A stretch of DNA of 28,452 bases from Chloroflexota bacterium. Lineage in GTDB: Bacteria; Chloroflexota; Dehalococcoidia; Lucifugimonadales; JADFKI01. Below are positions 16,064 through 24,334 of this stretch, in pieces. Within the stretch, counting starts at the first letter, position 1; every line of letters starts with the position of its first letter. Below the pieces are notes generated by a model that saw nothing but the letters and a program-made list of their open reading frames with translations, ran no database searches and had not been told where the DNA came from. The DNA lies in the NCBI GenBank assembly GCA_022565015.1, contig JADFKI010000008.1, positions 1 to 28,452 of the forward strand. Reading direction: 5' to 3'. Both the position numbers and the translations under genes were made by a program.

Positions 16064-17305
16064 TTGGGCCCTGACCCGGATATGAGAAGGCTGCTCCCCA
16101 ACCCTCCGACATCATGGGTATGGCTGCTCGGTCTATTTACCGTAGCCAGCTTCGTTGAGGGCGTATCGCTCTCCCACATGACGGTGTTCATACCCCTGCA
16201 TCTGCCCGAGCTTGGCGTCGCGGTCTCGGACGTCGCCCGGGTGACGGGAATGGTGGTGGCGATATCCAGTGCGGTGGGCATCCCGTTCGTGCCTTTCTGG
16301 GGCGCGCTCGCCGACCGGTACGCGCGTCAGCCCATAATCATAAGGTCGTTCCTCTTCTACTTCCTGTCGCTCATAATCATGATCCTGGCCGGAAACCTCT
16401 GGATATTCATCGTAGGGCGGGCGGTGATGAGCTTTACGATGGGCAACACCGGCCTCATGCTCACCACCATGACCGAGCGTGTCCCCCGCTCCCGCAGAGG
16501 ACTGTCTTTCACCCTGATCGAGGGTGCGATACCCGTAGGCATGTCATTAGGACCGCTGATCGGCGGGCCGATATTAGATTCGTGGGGCTTCGGTACGCTG
16601 CTGACTATAGATTGCATCTTAATGGGAGGCGTAATCCTTGGAATGGCCTTCGGTTATCGTGACAAGTACGTGGCCTCGGAGCGCCGTTCCATATTCTTGA
16701 TGACGGCCAATTCCCTCACGAATATCGTTCGGTCTCCGCGCCTCCGGATACTATTTCCCGCCCTCTTTGTACTGTTTGCCGGTGAAGGGCTGGCCTTTAC
16801 ATACGCCCCCATCGCCATCACGTCCCTTTATGATGGGGACGACCCGGGGACTACGATAGGCATCGTCTTCGGCGTAGCCGGCCTGGCGACGCTCATAATC
16901 GGCCCGGCCATAGGGTTGGTTGCGGACCGTGTAGGCCACTGGCGGGTCCTTACGATTACCCTAGTGGCAACATCTCTCCTGTGGCTAGTACCCGCACTGG
17001 TGAACGATCTGATTTCATTCGCCGTCATATGGGCCTTAGTCATCAGTATCAGCACCGGGGGGATATCCCTGGCCTTTAGCGTATTGTCGGAGTCCGTGCC
17101 CAGCGAGATACGTGGACGCGTAATGGCCATGTCCACACTGCCGCTTGTTGTCGGCCTCATGATCGGGACCTCAATTGGCAGCGTCGTCACGCAAGGCAGC
17201 GTGTTCATCGTCTTCCCCATAGCCGCAGTAACGACTGCCCTGAGCGTTGGCATGCTGATTTATGCTTCGAGGCAGAGAACGGCTCCGGCGGTACAGCTCA
17301 GCTGA
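16064..17305 (+). CDS. MFS transporter, 12-helix
   Basis: This 413-residue polytopic membrane protein has the general MFS layout. The helix 2-3 loop motif reads GALADRYARQPII (residues about 80-92). A cytoplasmic centre at about 205-220 (YRDKYVASERRS) separates two six-helix halves, and the equivalent loop in the second half reads GLVADRVGHWRVL. SEIRGRVMAMS resembles the loop motif before helix 11. Substrate is unknown. The best start is TTG at 16064, because AGGAG at 16053-16057 lies six bases upstream. An ATG at 16082 has no such site. The gene stands alone between purF (divergent) and a lipoprotein gene 173 bases downstream. Confidence 0.88.
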   Translation: MGPDPDMRRLLPNPPTSWVWLLGLFTVASFVEGVSLSHMTVFIPLHLPELGVAVSDVARVTGMVVAISSAVGIPFVPFWGALADRYARQPIIIRSFLFYFLSLIIMILAGNLWIFIVGRAVMSFTMGNTGLMLTTMTERVPRSRRGLSFTLIEGAIPVGMSLGPLIGGPILDSWGFGTLLTIDCILMGGVILGMAFGYRDKYVASERRSIFLMTANSLTNIVRSPRLRILFPALFVLFAGEGLAFTYAPIAITSLYDGDDPGTTIGIVFGVAGLATLIIGPAIGLVADRVGHWRVLTITLVATSLLWLVPALVNDLISFAVIWALVISISTGGISLAFSVLSESVPSEIRGRVMAMSTLPLVVGLMIGTSIGSVVTQGSVFIVFPIAAVTTALSVGMLIYASRQRTAPAVQLS

Positions 17306-17478
17306 CGCAGCGCACCCTCGGTCGCTCTCCCTTTTTGAAACAGAGCTCACCTCCCCGATCCAGAACAAATCGTGGCAGATAGCATCGGTAAATTTCAGAC
17401 AGCGTCCACCTAAAACTACTTCTGTAACTGAATTTCTGACGTATAATTATTTGCGACTGTAGAGGAGGAATCGTAAAG

Positions 17479-18075
17479 GTGTTGAAAACAGTTATTGTGG
17501 GGATCCTGGTAATTCTCGTGGCCTGCGGCTCACCCGAAGAACCTGAGCAGTCCCAGGTCTCGGAAGGGCCGGCGGCTCGCCAAGAGCCGGCGGGGCCAAC
17601 ACCGACTCCAGGGCCGGTCGTATCGCAGCCAACGGTAAAAATTAAAGGACGATGGGATACGATAATCTCGGACAACCAGACGCTGGAATCCGACGGAATC
17701 GAATATACGGTAAAGCAGATGCGATTCGGCAGGCCCGAGAAGCTGCTGCCGGACCTCGAATTTGAAGAGCTTCGGGAGCTAAATCTCGATGCGGCCCAGG
17801 CAATCATCGGCATTGTAATCAAGGTGGTCAACAAGAGGGATTCTGATATAACGGTGACGCCCGGAGGCAACAACGCCTCACTCTTGATCAACGATGAGCT
17901 GACCAAGCCCATTCCTCAGCTCAGCGAAGTACGTGGGGAGCTGCCTCCTGGATCTCAGACTAACTTCACCGTGTTGTTTCCCCTGGTCCGAAATTCGCTG
18001 GAAGATGTGACGGAGCTCTTTTTCCTGATTAACGAGCATCGTTTTCACTATACTGATCTCGTAGGAACGAATTAG
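17479..18075 (+). CDS. Predicted lipoprotein with DUF4352-like C-terminal domain
   Basis: This 198-residue secreted protein has a short type II signal peptide (residues 1-15), a hydrophobic core VIVGILVILVAC ending in the lipobox LVAC-G, so Cys16 would be lipidated. A Pro/Glu-rich linker follows (about 17-55, with TPTPGP). The C-terminal domain is beta-rich: the stretch IIGIVIKVVNKRDSDITVTP and later LPPGSQTNFTVLFPL resembles the immunoglobulin-like DUF4352/telokin-like domains of surface lipoproteins, but this is a pattern judgement. The GTG start follows AGAGGAGG at 17461-17468, and TATAAT at 17442-17447 offers a -10 element. Function is unknown. Confidence 0.85.
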   Translation: MLKTVIVGILVILVACGSPEEPEQSQVSEGPAARQEPAGPTPTPGPVVSQPTVKIKGRWDTIISDNQTLESDGIEYTVKQMRFGRPEKLLPDLEFEELRELNLDAAQAIIGIVIKVVNKRDSDITVTPGGNNASLLINDELTKPIPQLSEVRGELPPGSQTNFTVLFPLVRNSLEDVTELFFLINEHRFHYTDLVGTN

Positions 18076-18129
18076 GGCATCGGGCGCGTGAAACGCAGGT
18101 AAGGCCTGCGAATCGACGCCATGCCCTGA

Positions 18130-18540
18130 ATGGCCCTTCAGCGACGACCCAGGGTAGGAGACGCCAACTTGGACTCAGCCATCAGACAGGCCCTTGAGCG
18201 AGACCGCACAATAGACATCACGACTATCGGCCGCAACTCAGGGCAGCCACGCCGAGTGGAAATCTGGTTTCACAACGTCGGCGGTCGAATCTTCATATCC
18301 GGCACTCCCGGCACGCGTTCGTGGTACGCGAACATGCTTGCCGATCCCAACATCACGTTCCATCTGAAGGGCAGTGTTCACGCGGACCTGCCCGCCCATG
18401 TGAGACCCATCGTTGACGAAGCGGAACGCCGCCAGGTGCTCCCCGGGATCTTCGAGAAGATTGAGCGAGACCTGTCTGAGTTGGACGCGTGGGTAGAGAG
18501 CAGCCCACTCGTGGAGGTGGAGTTTCTCGACTCCGAGTAA
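18130..18540 (+). CDS. Deazaflavin (F420)-type nitroreductase family protein (DDN-like)
   Basis: This 136-residue protein belongs to the DUF385 / deazaflavin-dependent nitroreductase family, a split-barrel fold best known from mycobacterial Ddn, which uses reduced F420 on quinones and nitro compounds. The diagnostic block is TTIGRNSGQPRRVEIWF (about residues 35-51), followed by GGRIFISGTPGTRSWYANML, where cofactor phosphates are bound in relatives. The second half is less conserved. Some members may not bind F420, and no F420 biosynthesis gene is in view. It lies 55 bases after the lipoprotein gene in the same direction. The ATG at 18130 has no strong Shine-Dalgarno. Confidence 0.85.
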   Translation: MALQRRPRVGDANLDSAIRQALERDRTIDITTIGRNSGQPRRVEIWFHNVGGRIFISGTPGTRSWYANMLADPNITFHLKGSVHADLPAHVRPIVDEAERRQVLPGIFEKIERDLSELDAWVESSPLVEVEFLDSE

Positions 18541-18627
18541 CACGCTGGTCTGAGTTATCGCTCATAGATTCCGGCACATCCGCATTGCTCGTCAAGATCA
18601 GCCTTGGGGTGAATAGACTATCTGAAG

Positions 18628-19271
18628 CTACCAGGATGAAGGCTTGCGAATTATTCCCTTGCTATCCCTTAGCTCAGCGGGAAACTGGCTTTCGGCCAAG
18701 AGCTTTCTGTTGATCTGACTGTAAAATGAGCTGGCTACGTTAACCAGTTCCTTACTGATTTTTGACCTGTGATGAGGGTTAATGACCAGGACCTCTTTTT
18801 TGAATTCATTCACAACTATCTCGATGGGCAACGTTAAGTCAGAGTCGTTTGAAATTACCGCAGCCTCATCAAATTCGTTGTTGAAGCAGTCAAAGAGCAA
18901 GAGCGATGCAAGATTTACGTCAGAGCGTTTCTCTTCCGTGTGCATCACTGTCACGTGTTCGGGAGGCTTGTTTGGGTCATGATAGACCAATGGGAAACGC
19001 GGTAATGCCCTTGGCCTGGACGCGAAACGCCTTCATGAATCGTCAGATTATCGACAGTTCGGAGGGCACGCAAATATATGTCTTGTCTCGCAGGAGCCTG
19101 TTTGTCGTGTGGAAGCGCATTAACGCGTGCGGTAAAGAAACGTATGCGATTGATGTGCCGACGTGGAAGAAGCCGCCTACACATTTCCCCGAGGTCAACC
19201 CACTTTAGGCGTGTCCCTCGGAGTGAGCCATAATAGAGGTTAAGTCCATCTATATAAATATTAGTAGCCAT
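18628..19271 (-). pseudogene. NYN-domain (PIN-like) nuclease gene broken by a frameshift
   Basis: Two leftward frames together make one NYN-domain protein of about 215 residues. The first (from ATG 19271) starts TNIYIDGLNLYYG, with the conserved metal-binding Asp, and runs correctly to about LTIHEG. The second continues from RFASRPRALPRFPL through MHTEEKRSDVNLASLLLFD and the second acidic motif VISNDSDL, ending at 18628. The switch falls near 19035, where one base appears to be missing. Without correction the product ends at 18951 and lacks the ISNDSDL aspartates. NYN proteins are metal-dependent RNases related to PIN domains. A sequencing error cannot be excluded. The gene is more A+T-rich than its neighbours. 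Confidence 0.8.
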
Positions 19272-19285
19272 TTAGCCTTAGAAAT

Positions 19286-19316
19286 GCAAAGACCACCGGT
19301 TTCGCGGTGGTCTTGC
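19286..19316. terminator. Hairpin with 10-12 bp stem downstream of trpB
   Basis: AAGACCACCG (19289-19298) pairs perfectly with CGGTGGTCTT (19305-19314) around a six-base loop. GC at 19286-19287 extends the stem with A19288 bulged out. Read leftward it is followed by TTTGCATTTC, a weak U-rich tail, and it lies between the trpB end and the NYN gene start. It could act as the trpB terminator. The distance from trpB (about 240 bases) is long. Confidence 0.55.
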
Positions 19317-19557
19317 GCCCTACTACCGAAGCAATAGGGGGGATTACAATTACAGATTAACCAAATTTAGAACAAACGTCAAGCCGTCCAAAGACTCGAA
19401 TCGATCTTACAATAGAAGTAAACGCCGTTAAAAGGAAAAAAACATCGCGAAATACCATGCTATTGACGTTGGATACATTATTTATCGTATCCCAAAGTGT
19501 ATCGGCCGCAGACTGCAACGATCCCGAACGGGTACTAATCGAGATATCCGGCTTGCC

Positions 19558-20760
19558 CTAGATGCTCTCGCCCAGCTCGGCCGCCACCGTCTCCATGTCC
19601 TTGTCCCCACGTCCGCTCAGACCGAGAAGGATTATGACGTCCTGGGACAGGGTCGGGGCCAACCTGGAGATGTGGTAAACGGCGTGAGAAGGCTCCAACG
19701 CAGGTATGATGCCCTCGGTCCGGCACAGCAGCTGGAAGCCCTCCAGCGCCTCGGAATCCGTAACGCTGACGTATTCAGCGCGGCCGGAGTCTTTCAGCCA
19801 GCTGTGCTCTGGACCCACTCCGGGATAGTCCAGGCCCGCCGAAATGCTGTGCGTCTCCATCACCTGACCGTCCTCGTCCTGAAGGAGGTAGGTCATGGCT
19901 CCATGTATCACACCGATCTCGCCCGCAACCAGCGTGGCCGCGTGCTCTCCTGAATCAACGCCCCGGCCTCCGGCCTCCACGCCGATGAGCTTGACCTGCT
20001 CGTCCTTGATGAAATCATAGAACAGCCCGATGGCGTTGCTTCCGCCTCCCACGCATGCAATCGCGTAATCGGGAAGCTTTCCGGCGGACGAAAGCAGCTG
20101 TTCCCGGGCCTCTTCGCCAATTACCTTCTGCAAATCGCGGACGATCATGGGGTAGGGGTGTGGCCCCACGACGCTGCCTATGAGATAGTGCGTCGTCTCC
20201 ACGTTCGTGACCCAGTCCCGTATCGCCTCGTTGATGGCATCTTTGAGCGTTCGGGAACCGGAAGATACGGGCCGCACCTCGGCCCCGAGCTGACGCATTC
20301 TGAAGACGTTGAGAGCCTGTCGCCGAATGTCCTCCTCGCCCATGTAGACGATGCACTCCTGATTGAGCATGGCGCACACCGTGGCCGCCGCGACGCCGTG
20401 CTGACCGGCGCCCGTCTCGGCTATGATCCGGTTCTTGCCCATGCGTTTGGCAAGGAGGGCCTGCCCCAAGGCGTTGTTGATCTTGTGGGCCCCTGTATGG
20501 GCGAGGTCCTCACGCTTGATGTATATGCGCGCGCCGCCAAGCTCCCTTGTGAGGTTCTTCGCATAGTAGAGTGGCGTCGGCCTGCCGACGTAGTTGCGCG
20601 AAAGGTCCTTTAGCTCCGCCTGAAAGCTCTCGTCCGCCTGGGCTGCGCGATACTCGCGCTCGAGCTCGTCAACGGCGCTCATCAGAGTCTCCGGCACGAA
20701 TCTCCCGCCAAACTGGCCGAAGCGTCCCTTCTCGTTGGGTAGGATGGTAGAGGACTGCAA
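19558..20760 (-). CDS. trpB: Tryptophan synthase beta subunit TrpB
   Basis: TrpB condenses indole with serine to tryptophan using PLP. The 400-residue product has normal length. FGGRFVPETL is near residues 17-26, and the PLP lysine is Lys93 in HTGAHKINN. The phosphate-binding loop is CVGGGSNAIG, and the C-terminal LSGRGDKDM is conserved. These features are of the TrpB1 type that pairs with TrpA, but no trpA or other trp gene is next to it here. The gene before it in this direction is fmdB, which is divergent. I place the start at TTG 20760 with GAGGCG upstream. A leftward promoter lies at 20846-20873. Confidence 0.96.
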   Translation of the reverse strand: MQSSTILPNEKGRFGQFGGRFVPETLMSAVDELEREYRAAQADESFQAELKDLSRNYVGRPTPLYYAKNLTRELGGARIYIKREDLAHTGAHKINNALGQALLAKRMGKNRIIAETGAGQHGVAAATVCAMLNQECIVYMGEEDIRRQALNVFRMRQLGAEVRPVSSGSRTLKDAINEAIRDWVTNVETTHYLIGSVVGPHPYPMIVRDLQKVIGEEAREQLLSSAGKLPDYAIACVGGGSNAIGLFYDFIKDEQVKLIGVEAGGRGVDSGEHAATLVAGEIGVIHGAMTYLLQDEDGQVMETHSISAGLDYPGVGPEHSWLKDSGRAEYVSVTDSEALEGFQLLCRTEGIIPALEPSHAVYHISRLAPTLSQDVIILLGLSGRGDKDMETVAAELGESI

Positions 20761-20845
20761 TGTATCGCCTCTGTCACATATTGAAGGTTCCGGTCAAGTT
20801 CACGGCGCGCCTAGACCATGAAAGCGATTCTGAAGACTTCAGTCT

Positions 20846-20873
20846 ATTATACGAGTGTGTTGACCGGAATCAA
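20846..20873 (-). promoter_or_regulatory. Leftward promoter candidate for trpB
   Basis: Read leftward, TTGATT (20873-20868) and a perfect TATAAT (20851-20846) are separated by 16 bases, about 86 bases before the trpB start. Its -35 lies inside the spacer of the opposing fmdB promoter. No Trp-rich leader peptide or T-box was recognised in the leader. Confidence 0.55.
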
Positions 20874-20888
20874 CGTGCCGCCTAAAAT
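20860..20888 (+). promoter_or_regulatory. Rightward promoter candidate for fmdB
   Basis: TTGACC (20860-20865) and TAAAAT (20883-20888) are separated by 17 bases and lie about 100 bases before fmdB. The element overlaps the opposing trpB promoter, so both cannot be occupied at once. Confidence 0.55.
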
Positions 20889-20989
20889 ATGTTTTAGAAA
20901 GCAGCGTTTACTTCGCCGATTTCGACGCCCGCGCCACGCATCAGGGCGAGGCGAACCAAGCCAATCAACCGGTCAAGGAGAGCCAAAAG

Positions 20990-21226
20990 ATGCCGATCTA
21001 CGAATACACCTGCAAGACCTGCGCAAATGACTTCGAGAAGCTTCTCCCCATGAGCAGCATGAACGAGCCCACACCCTGTCCCAGGTGCGAAGGTGAGTCC
21101 ATACGACGTCTGTCGGTGTTCTCCGCCTTCTCTGCCACCGCCAATGGCGAGCGTAGCGCAGTTGCGGGCGCCGGCGGCGGTTGCTGCGGCGGCGGTGGAG
21201 CCTGCGCCTGCGCTGCGGCCTTCTAG
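20990..21226 (+). CDS. FmdB-family zinc-ribbon protein
   Basis: This 78-residue protein begins MPIYEYTCKTCANDFEKLL, the unmistakable FmdB regulatory-protein N-terminus. Two CxxC pairs (CKTC at residues 8-11, CPRC at 29-32) form a zinc ribbon. The tail is unusually rich in Gly, Cys and Ala (GGGCCGGGGACACAAAF), a feature seen in several family members. FmdB was named as a possible regulator of methylotroph amide genes, but most members have no proven role. AAGGAG lies about eight bases before the ATG. It is divergent from trpB and upstream of the UGSC selenoprotein gene in the same direction, separated by 235 bases. Confidence 0.92.
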   Translation: MPIYEYTCKTCANDFEKLLPMSSMNEPTPCPRCEGESIRRLSVFSAFSATANGERSAVAGAGGGCCGGGGACACAAAF

Positions 21227-21461
21227 CTCCGCCTCACTTGAACGCGGCCTCTGCGTCGGATTGCGACAAGATCTCGGCGCTGCATCCCCACAGTAAAAGG
21301 GCGCAAGCCGGCTTTCCATCGAATGGCTGGGGATTCGCCCGAAAGAGATTCGGGGCGGGCCGCGTGGACTAAACTACCCAGTGGCGGGGAAGCGGAGGCA
21401 ATACGATCAAAGAGAAAATAGGCAGACGCCTTCCAGGCTAAAAAAACGCAAGGAGAACAGC

Positions 21462-22007
21462 ATGGCAACGGGAACTCGAAACACAATGACCCTGGTTGAC
21501 CCGACGACGCGGCCAATGGTCGCCGAATTCAACGGCGCTCCAAGACTGGACGACCTAAAGAACAAGCGCGTCGGCGTAATCGACGACAGCAAGGTCAACG
21601 CCAAGGAGTTTCTCCACGAGGTCCTGGGCCTGTTGGACGAGCGCTACGGCATCGCCAACGTGAACTACCACGCCAAGCCGTCCGCCTCCAAGCCTGCTGA
21701 GCCAAACCTGATCGCCGAGATGGCGAAAGACTGCGACTACATCATCGCAGGGGTGGGTGATTGAGGCTCCTGCAGCGCGTGCAGTGTGCACGACGGAATT
21801 CACGCTGAGAAGGCAGGCGTACCCTCGGTAACTATATGCACCGACTCCTTCATTAACACCTCCAAGTCCATGGCCGCCATGTGGGGCACGCCGGACTATC
21901 CGGTGATCTTCACGCCCCATCCCATAGCGCAGCTAAACAAGGACCAGCTACGGGCCCGCGCCGAGGAGATAATCGACACGATCGTCTCGATACTGACGGG
22001 CGGGTAG
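21462..22007 (+). CDS. UGSC-family selenoprotein (UGA at 21762 read as selenocysteine)
   Basis: Reading the UGA at 21762-21764 as selenocysteine gives one 181-residue protein. Before it, the frame ends DYIIAGVGD. After it the same frame continues G-S-C-SACSVHDGIHAEKAG to a TAG at 22005-22007. The joined motif, VGD-U-GSCSACSVHD, is the signature for which the UGSC (seleno)protein family is named. Homologues carry Sec or Cys at this position (here residue 101). The N-terminal half has a Rossmann-like strand, KRVGVIDDSKVNAKEF. The ATG is set by AAGGAG at 21450-21455, six bases upstream. A SECIS-like hairpin lies right after the UGA. Its reaction is not established; a U-x-x-C pair suggests redox chemistry. 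A premature stop or pseudogene is unlikely because the frame and family motif are intact. Confidence 0.88.
21768..21797 (+). promoter_or_regulatory. Bacterial SECIS-like hairpin of the UGSC gene
   Basis: CGTGCA (21778-21783) pairs with TGCACG (21787-21792) around the three-base loop GTG, which starts 19 bases after the UGA. A lower helix TCC/GGA (21768-21770 with 21795-21797) may close it across an asymmetric internal loop. A short apical stem, a G at loop position one and this spacing fit the bacterial SECIS model. A competing hairpin (CTGCA/TGCAG, 21770-21784) is possible. Confidence 0.6.
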
Positions 22008-22120
22008 CGGCCAGGGGTGCGGATACGCTCTCTGGAATACTTGACCTCTGTCGACTTCGAGAGCAAGAGGCCCGACTTATAGTAAAAATAGCGGCATCAA
22101 TGGTCGGGATTCTAGCCAGA

Positions 22121-22149
22121 TTGACTGGGTAGAACAGCAGCCGTAAAAG
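22121..22149 (+). promoter_or_regulatory. Promoter candidate for the P450 gene
   Basis: TTGACT (22121-22126) and TAAAAG (22144-22149) are 17 bases apart and about 75 bases before the P450 ATG. A 10-base direct repeat CAGCCGTAAA occurs at 22138-22147 and 22152-22161, across and just after the -10. The -10 match is only fair. Confidence 0.4.
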
Positions 22150-22224
22150 TTCAGCCGTAAACTGCAGGCGAACACCTTGGGAAGGTCTGATTCATAAGAT
22201 AGATTCCAGCTGAGGAGACGATCA

Positions 22225-23484
22225 ATGCCGAGAGAGTTCACCACCCCCTTTGACACCTCCAGCGCGCTGGATCCTGAGGTCATCGCCAATCCTTATCCGC
22301 ACTATCGCCAGCTTCAGACCCAGGACCCGGTCCACTGGAACGATGCACTGCAGGCCTGGACCCTGACCCGCTACGGCGACGTCCTGGAGGCTCTACGAGA
22401 TAGGCGCCTTTCGTCAGACCGAATGACCCGAAACGAAGCTCGAATTCCGGAGCAGATGCGGGAGAAGATGGCCCCCATCATGCTTATCTTCTCCAACATG
22501 ATGCTCATGTCCGACCCGCCGAGCCACACTCGGCTTCGGTCACTGGCCAACAAGGCCTTCACCCCTCGCGTAGTCGAAGGCATGCGGTCCCACATCCAGG
22601 CCATTGTTGATGGTTTGCTCGATGACCTGGAGCAAGCGGGCAGGATGGATGTAATCAGCGACCTGGCTTACCCCCTGCCGGTCAGGGTGAATTGCGAGAT
22701 GCTGGGTGTGGCCGCGGAGGACCAAGACCAGTTCAGGAGTTGGACAGACGATCTGGCCGCCTTTCTTGGCGATATTCGTAACATCGCACAGCTCGTTGAG
22801 GCTGCCCAGCGTAGCGCGTTGGACATGATTGATTACTTGCGGGGAATCATCAGGGAACGCCGCCAAAACCCCAGGGAAGACCTAATAAGTGCGCTGGTCG
22901 CCGCCGAAGAGCAGGGCGACGTTTTCAGCGAGGAGGAGCTTTTCTCCATGTTTGTGCTGCTGCAAATAGGCGGCCACGAGACTACCAGCAACCTGATAGG
23001 GAATGGCATGCTGGCCCTGCTCCAGAACCCCGAGGAGATGCGGAAGCTCAGAGAGAACCCTTCCATGATCGAGACTGCCGTCGAGGAGTTTCTGCGTTAC
23101 CACAGCCCAATACAGTCTACGGGCCGCCTCGCCATAGAAGACCTGGAGATAGGCGGGAAACGGATCTCCAAGGGGCAGATAGTCTCGACTTGTATTGGGG
23201 CGGCTAACCGCGACCCTGCCCAGTTTCCCGACCCCGACCGCCTGGACATTACAAGGCAAGAGAACCGGCACCTTGCCTTTGCCTTTGGCCCACACTTTTG
23301 TCTGGGAGCAGCCTTGGCCCGCATGGAAGGGCAGATCGCCATTGGCACCATGCTTCGGCGGATGGACCAAATTCAGCTTGAGCCTCCCCTTTCCTCAGAT
23401 GGACGCCTGGAAGACTTCCGATGGCGGACCAACCCGACCTTTCACGGCCTGGAAACCCTTCCTGTGGTTTTCAAGGTTGCATGA
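22225..23484 (+). CDS. Cytochrome P450 (bacterial soluble class)
   Basis: This is a 419-residue soluble P450 monooxygenase of bacterial type. The oxygen-activating I-helix motif GGHETT is at residues 249-254, with the ExxR pair at Glu288-Arg291. The heme-ligand loop AFGPHFCLGAALAR carries Cys359. The N-terminal YPHYRQLQTQDPVHW and SDPPSHTRLRSL segments are standard for CYP families such as CYP107. Such enzymes hydroxylate or epoxidise organic substrates with electrons from ferredoxin. No ferredoxin or reductase gene is adjacent. The ATG follows GAGGAG closely. It lies 217 bases after the UGSC gene and 163 bases before a halotyrosine-dehalogenase-like gene, all rightward. The substrate is unknown. 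Confidence 0.96.
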   Translation: MPREFTTPFDTSSALDPEVIANPYPHYRQLQTQDPVHWNDALQAWTLTRYGDVLEALRDRRLSSDRMTRNEARIPEQMREKMAPIMLIFSNMMLMSDPPSHTRLRSLANKAFTPRVVEGMRSHIQAIVDGLLDDLEQAGRMDVISDLAYPLPVRVNCEMLGVAAEDQDQFRSWTDDLAAFLGDIRNIAQLVEAAQRSALDMIDYLRGIIRERRQNPREDLISALVAAEEQGDVFSEEELFSMFVLLQIGGHETTSNLIGNGMLALLQNPEEMRKLRENPSMIETAVEEFLRYHSPIQSTGRLAIEDLEIGGKRISKGQIVSTCIGAANRDPAQFPDPDRLDITRQENRHLAFAFGPHFCLGAALARMEGQIAIGTMLRRMDQIQLEPPLSSDGRLEDFRWRTNPTFHGLETLPVVFKVA

Positions 23485-23647
23485 GGGCGGAACCTTACAA
23501 TTGACTCGGCCAAAAGGGGTAGCTGTTTACCAAGAATCTGCCTTGGCGTCCTGACTTTGGGACCACTTCAATAGGTCCCGGATGCCTGCCTTGGGTCCCG
23601 AGGCTATAATGTGGCCGTCAAAGCTTCGTCGTGCTTCGGAGGCCCCA

Positions 23648-24319
23648 ATGACCCAGCCCGTATTCCTTCCACTAGCCGACTACCAGGCGTATTCCCCGAA
23701 CGAAATGAAGAGTCGCGCGTCCGCGTTCTACGACGAGATTAGACGGCGGCGCTCGGTCCGCGACTTTTCCGACAAGCCTGTCCCCTTCGAGGTTATCGAA
23801 GACTGCGTTAGAGCTGCGGGGACGGCCCCAAGCGGTGCAAACATGCAGCCGTGGCATTTCGTCGTGGTGTCCGACCCCGCAGTGAAGAGACGCATACGAG
23901 TTGAGGCCGAGAAGGAAGAAAAAGAGTTCTACGAGAGACGGGCGCCTCAAGAGTGGCTGGACGCACTAGCGCCACTGGGCACGGACCAGAACAAGCCCTT
24001 CCTCGAGGCCGCACCGTACCTCGTCGTCGTCTTTGCAGAGAACTTTGGGCTCTTGCCGGACGGCCGTCGTGTCAAGCACTACTACGCCACGGAGTCCGTC
24101 GGCATCGCTACCGGCATCCTGGTCACGGCCCTGCATCACGCGGGGCTCGCCACGCTGACGCACACGCCCAGTCCCATGGGTTTCCTCAACGAGATACTCG
24201 ACCGTCCGGAAAACGAACGCCCCTTCCTGGTGGTGGTCACGGGTTATCCGGCCGATGACGCCATGGTGCCGAAGATAACCAAGAAGTCGCTGGACGAAAT
24301 CGCGACATTTCTTAGTTGA
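23648..24319 (+). CDS. Nitroreductase-fold flavoprotein, iodotyrosine deiodinase-like
   Basis: This 223-residue FMN protein of the nitroreductase fold most resembles iodotyrosine deiodinase (IYD). FMN-contacting residues are visible in RRRRSVRDF (32-40) and GTAPSGANMQPWHF (58-71). The lid that closes over the substrate carries Glu91, Tyr95 and Lys116 with the exact 4- and 21-residue spacing of the mammalian IYD Glu-Tyr-Lys triad. GILVTALHHAGLATLTHTP and VTGYPADDA near the end also match that branch. Relatives reductively remove halide from halotyrosines. General nitroreductase activity is the alternative. I chose ATG 23648, because GGAGG ends five bases before it and TATAAT at 23605-23610 would start transcription after the upstream ATG at 23582. 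Confidence 0.88.
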   Translation: MTQPVFLPLADYQAYSPNEMKSRASAFYDEIRRRRSVRDFSDKPVPFEVIEDCVRAAGTAPSGANMQPWHFVVVSDPAVKRRIRVEAEKEEKEFYERRAPQEWLDALAPLGTDQNKPFLEAAPYLVVVFAENFGLLPDGRRVKHYYATESVGIATGILVTALHHAGLATLTHTPSPMGFLNEILDRPENERPFLVVVTGYPADDAMVPKITKKSLDEIATFLS

Positions 24320-24334
24320 AGATTTAGGTGGTGC

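Noticed and set aside
18951..19050. A third recoded UGA in the NYN gene
   Set aside because: The two halves are in different frames, so the break is a frameshift and not an in-frame stop.
21762..21764. Premature stop making the UGSC gene a pseudogene
   Set aside because: The frame is intact on both sides, the UGA sits precisely at the U of the family motif, and a SECIS-like hairpin follows.
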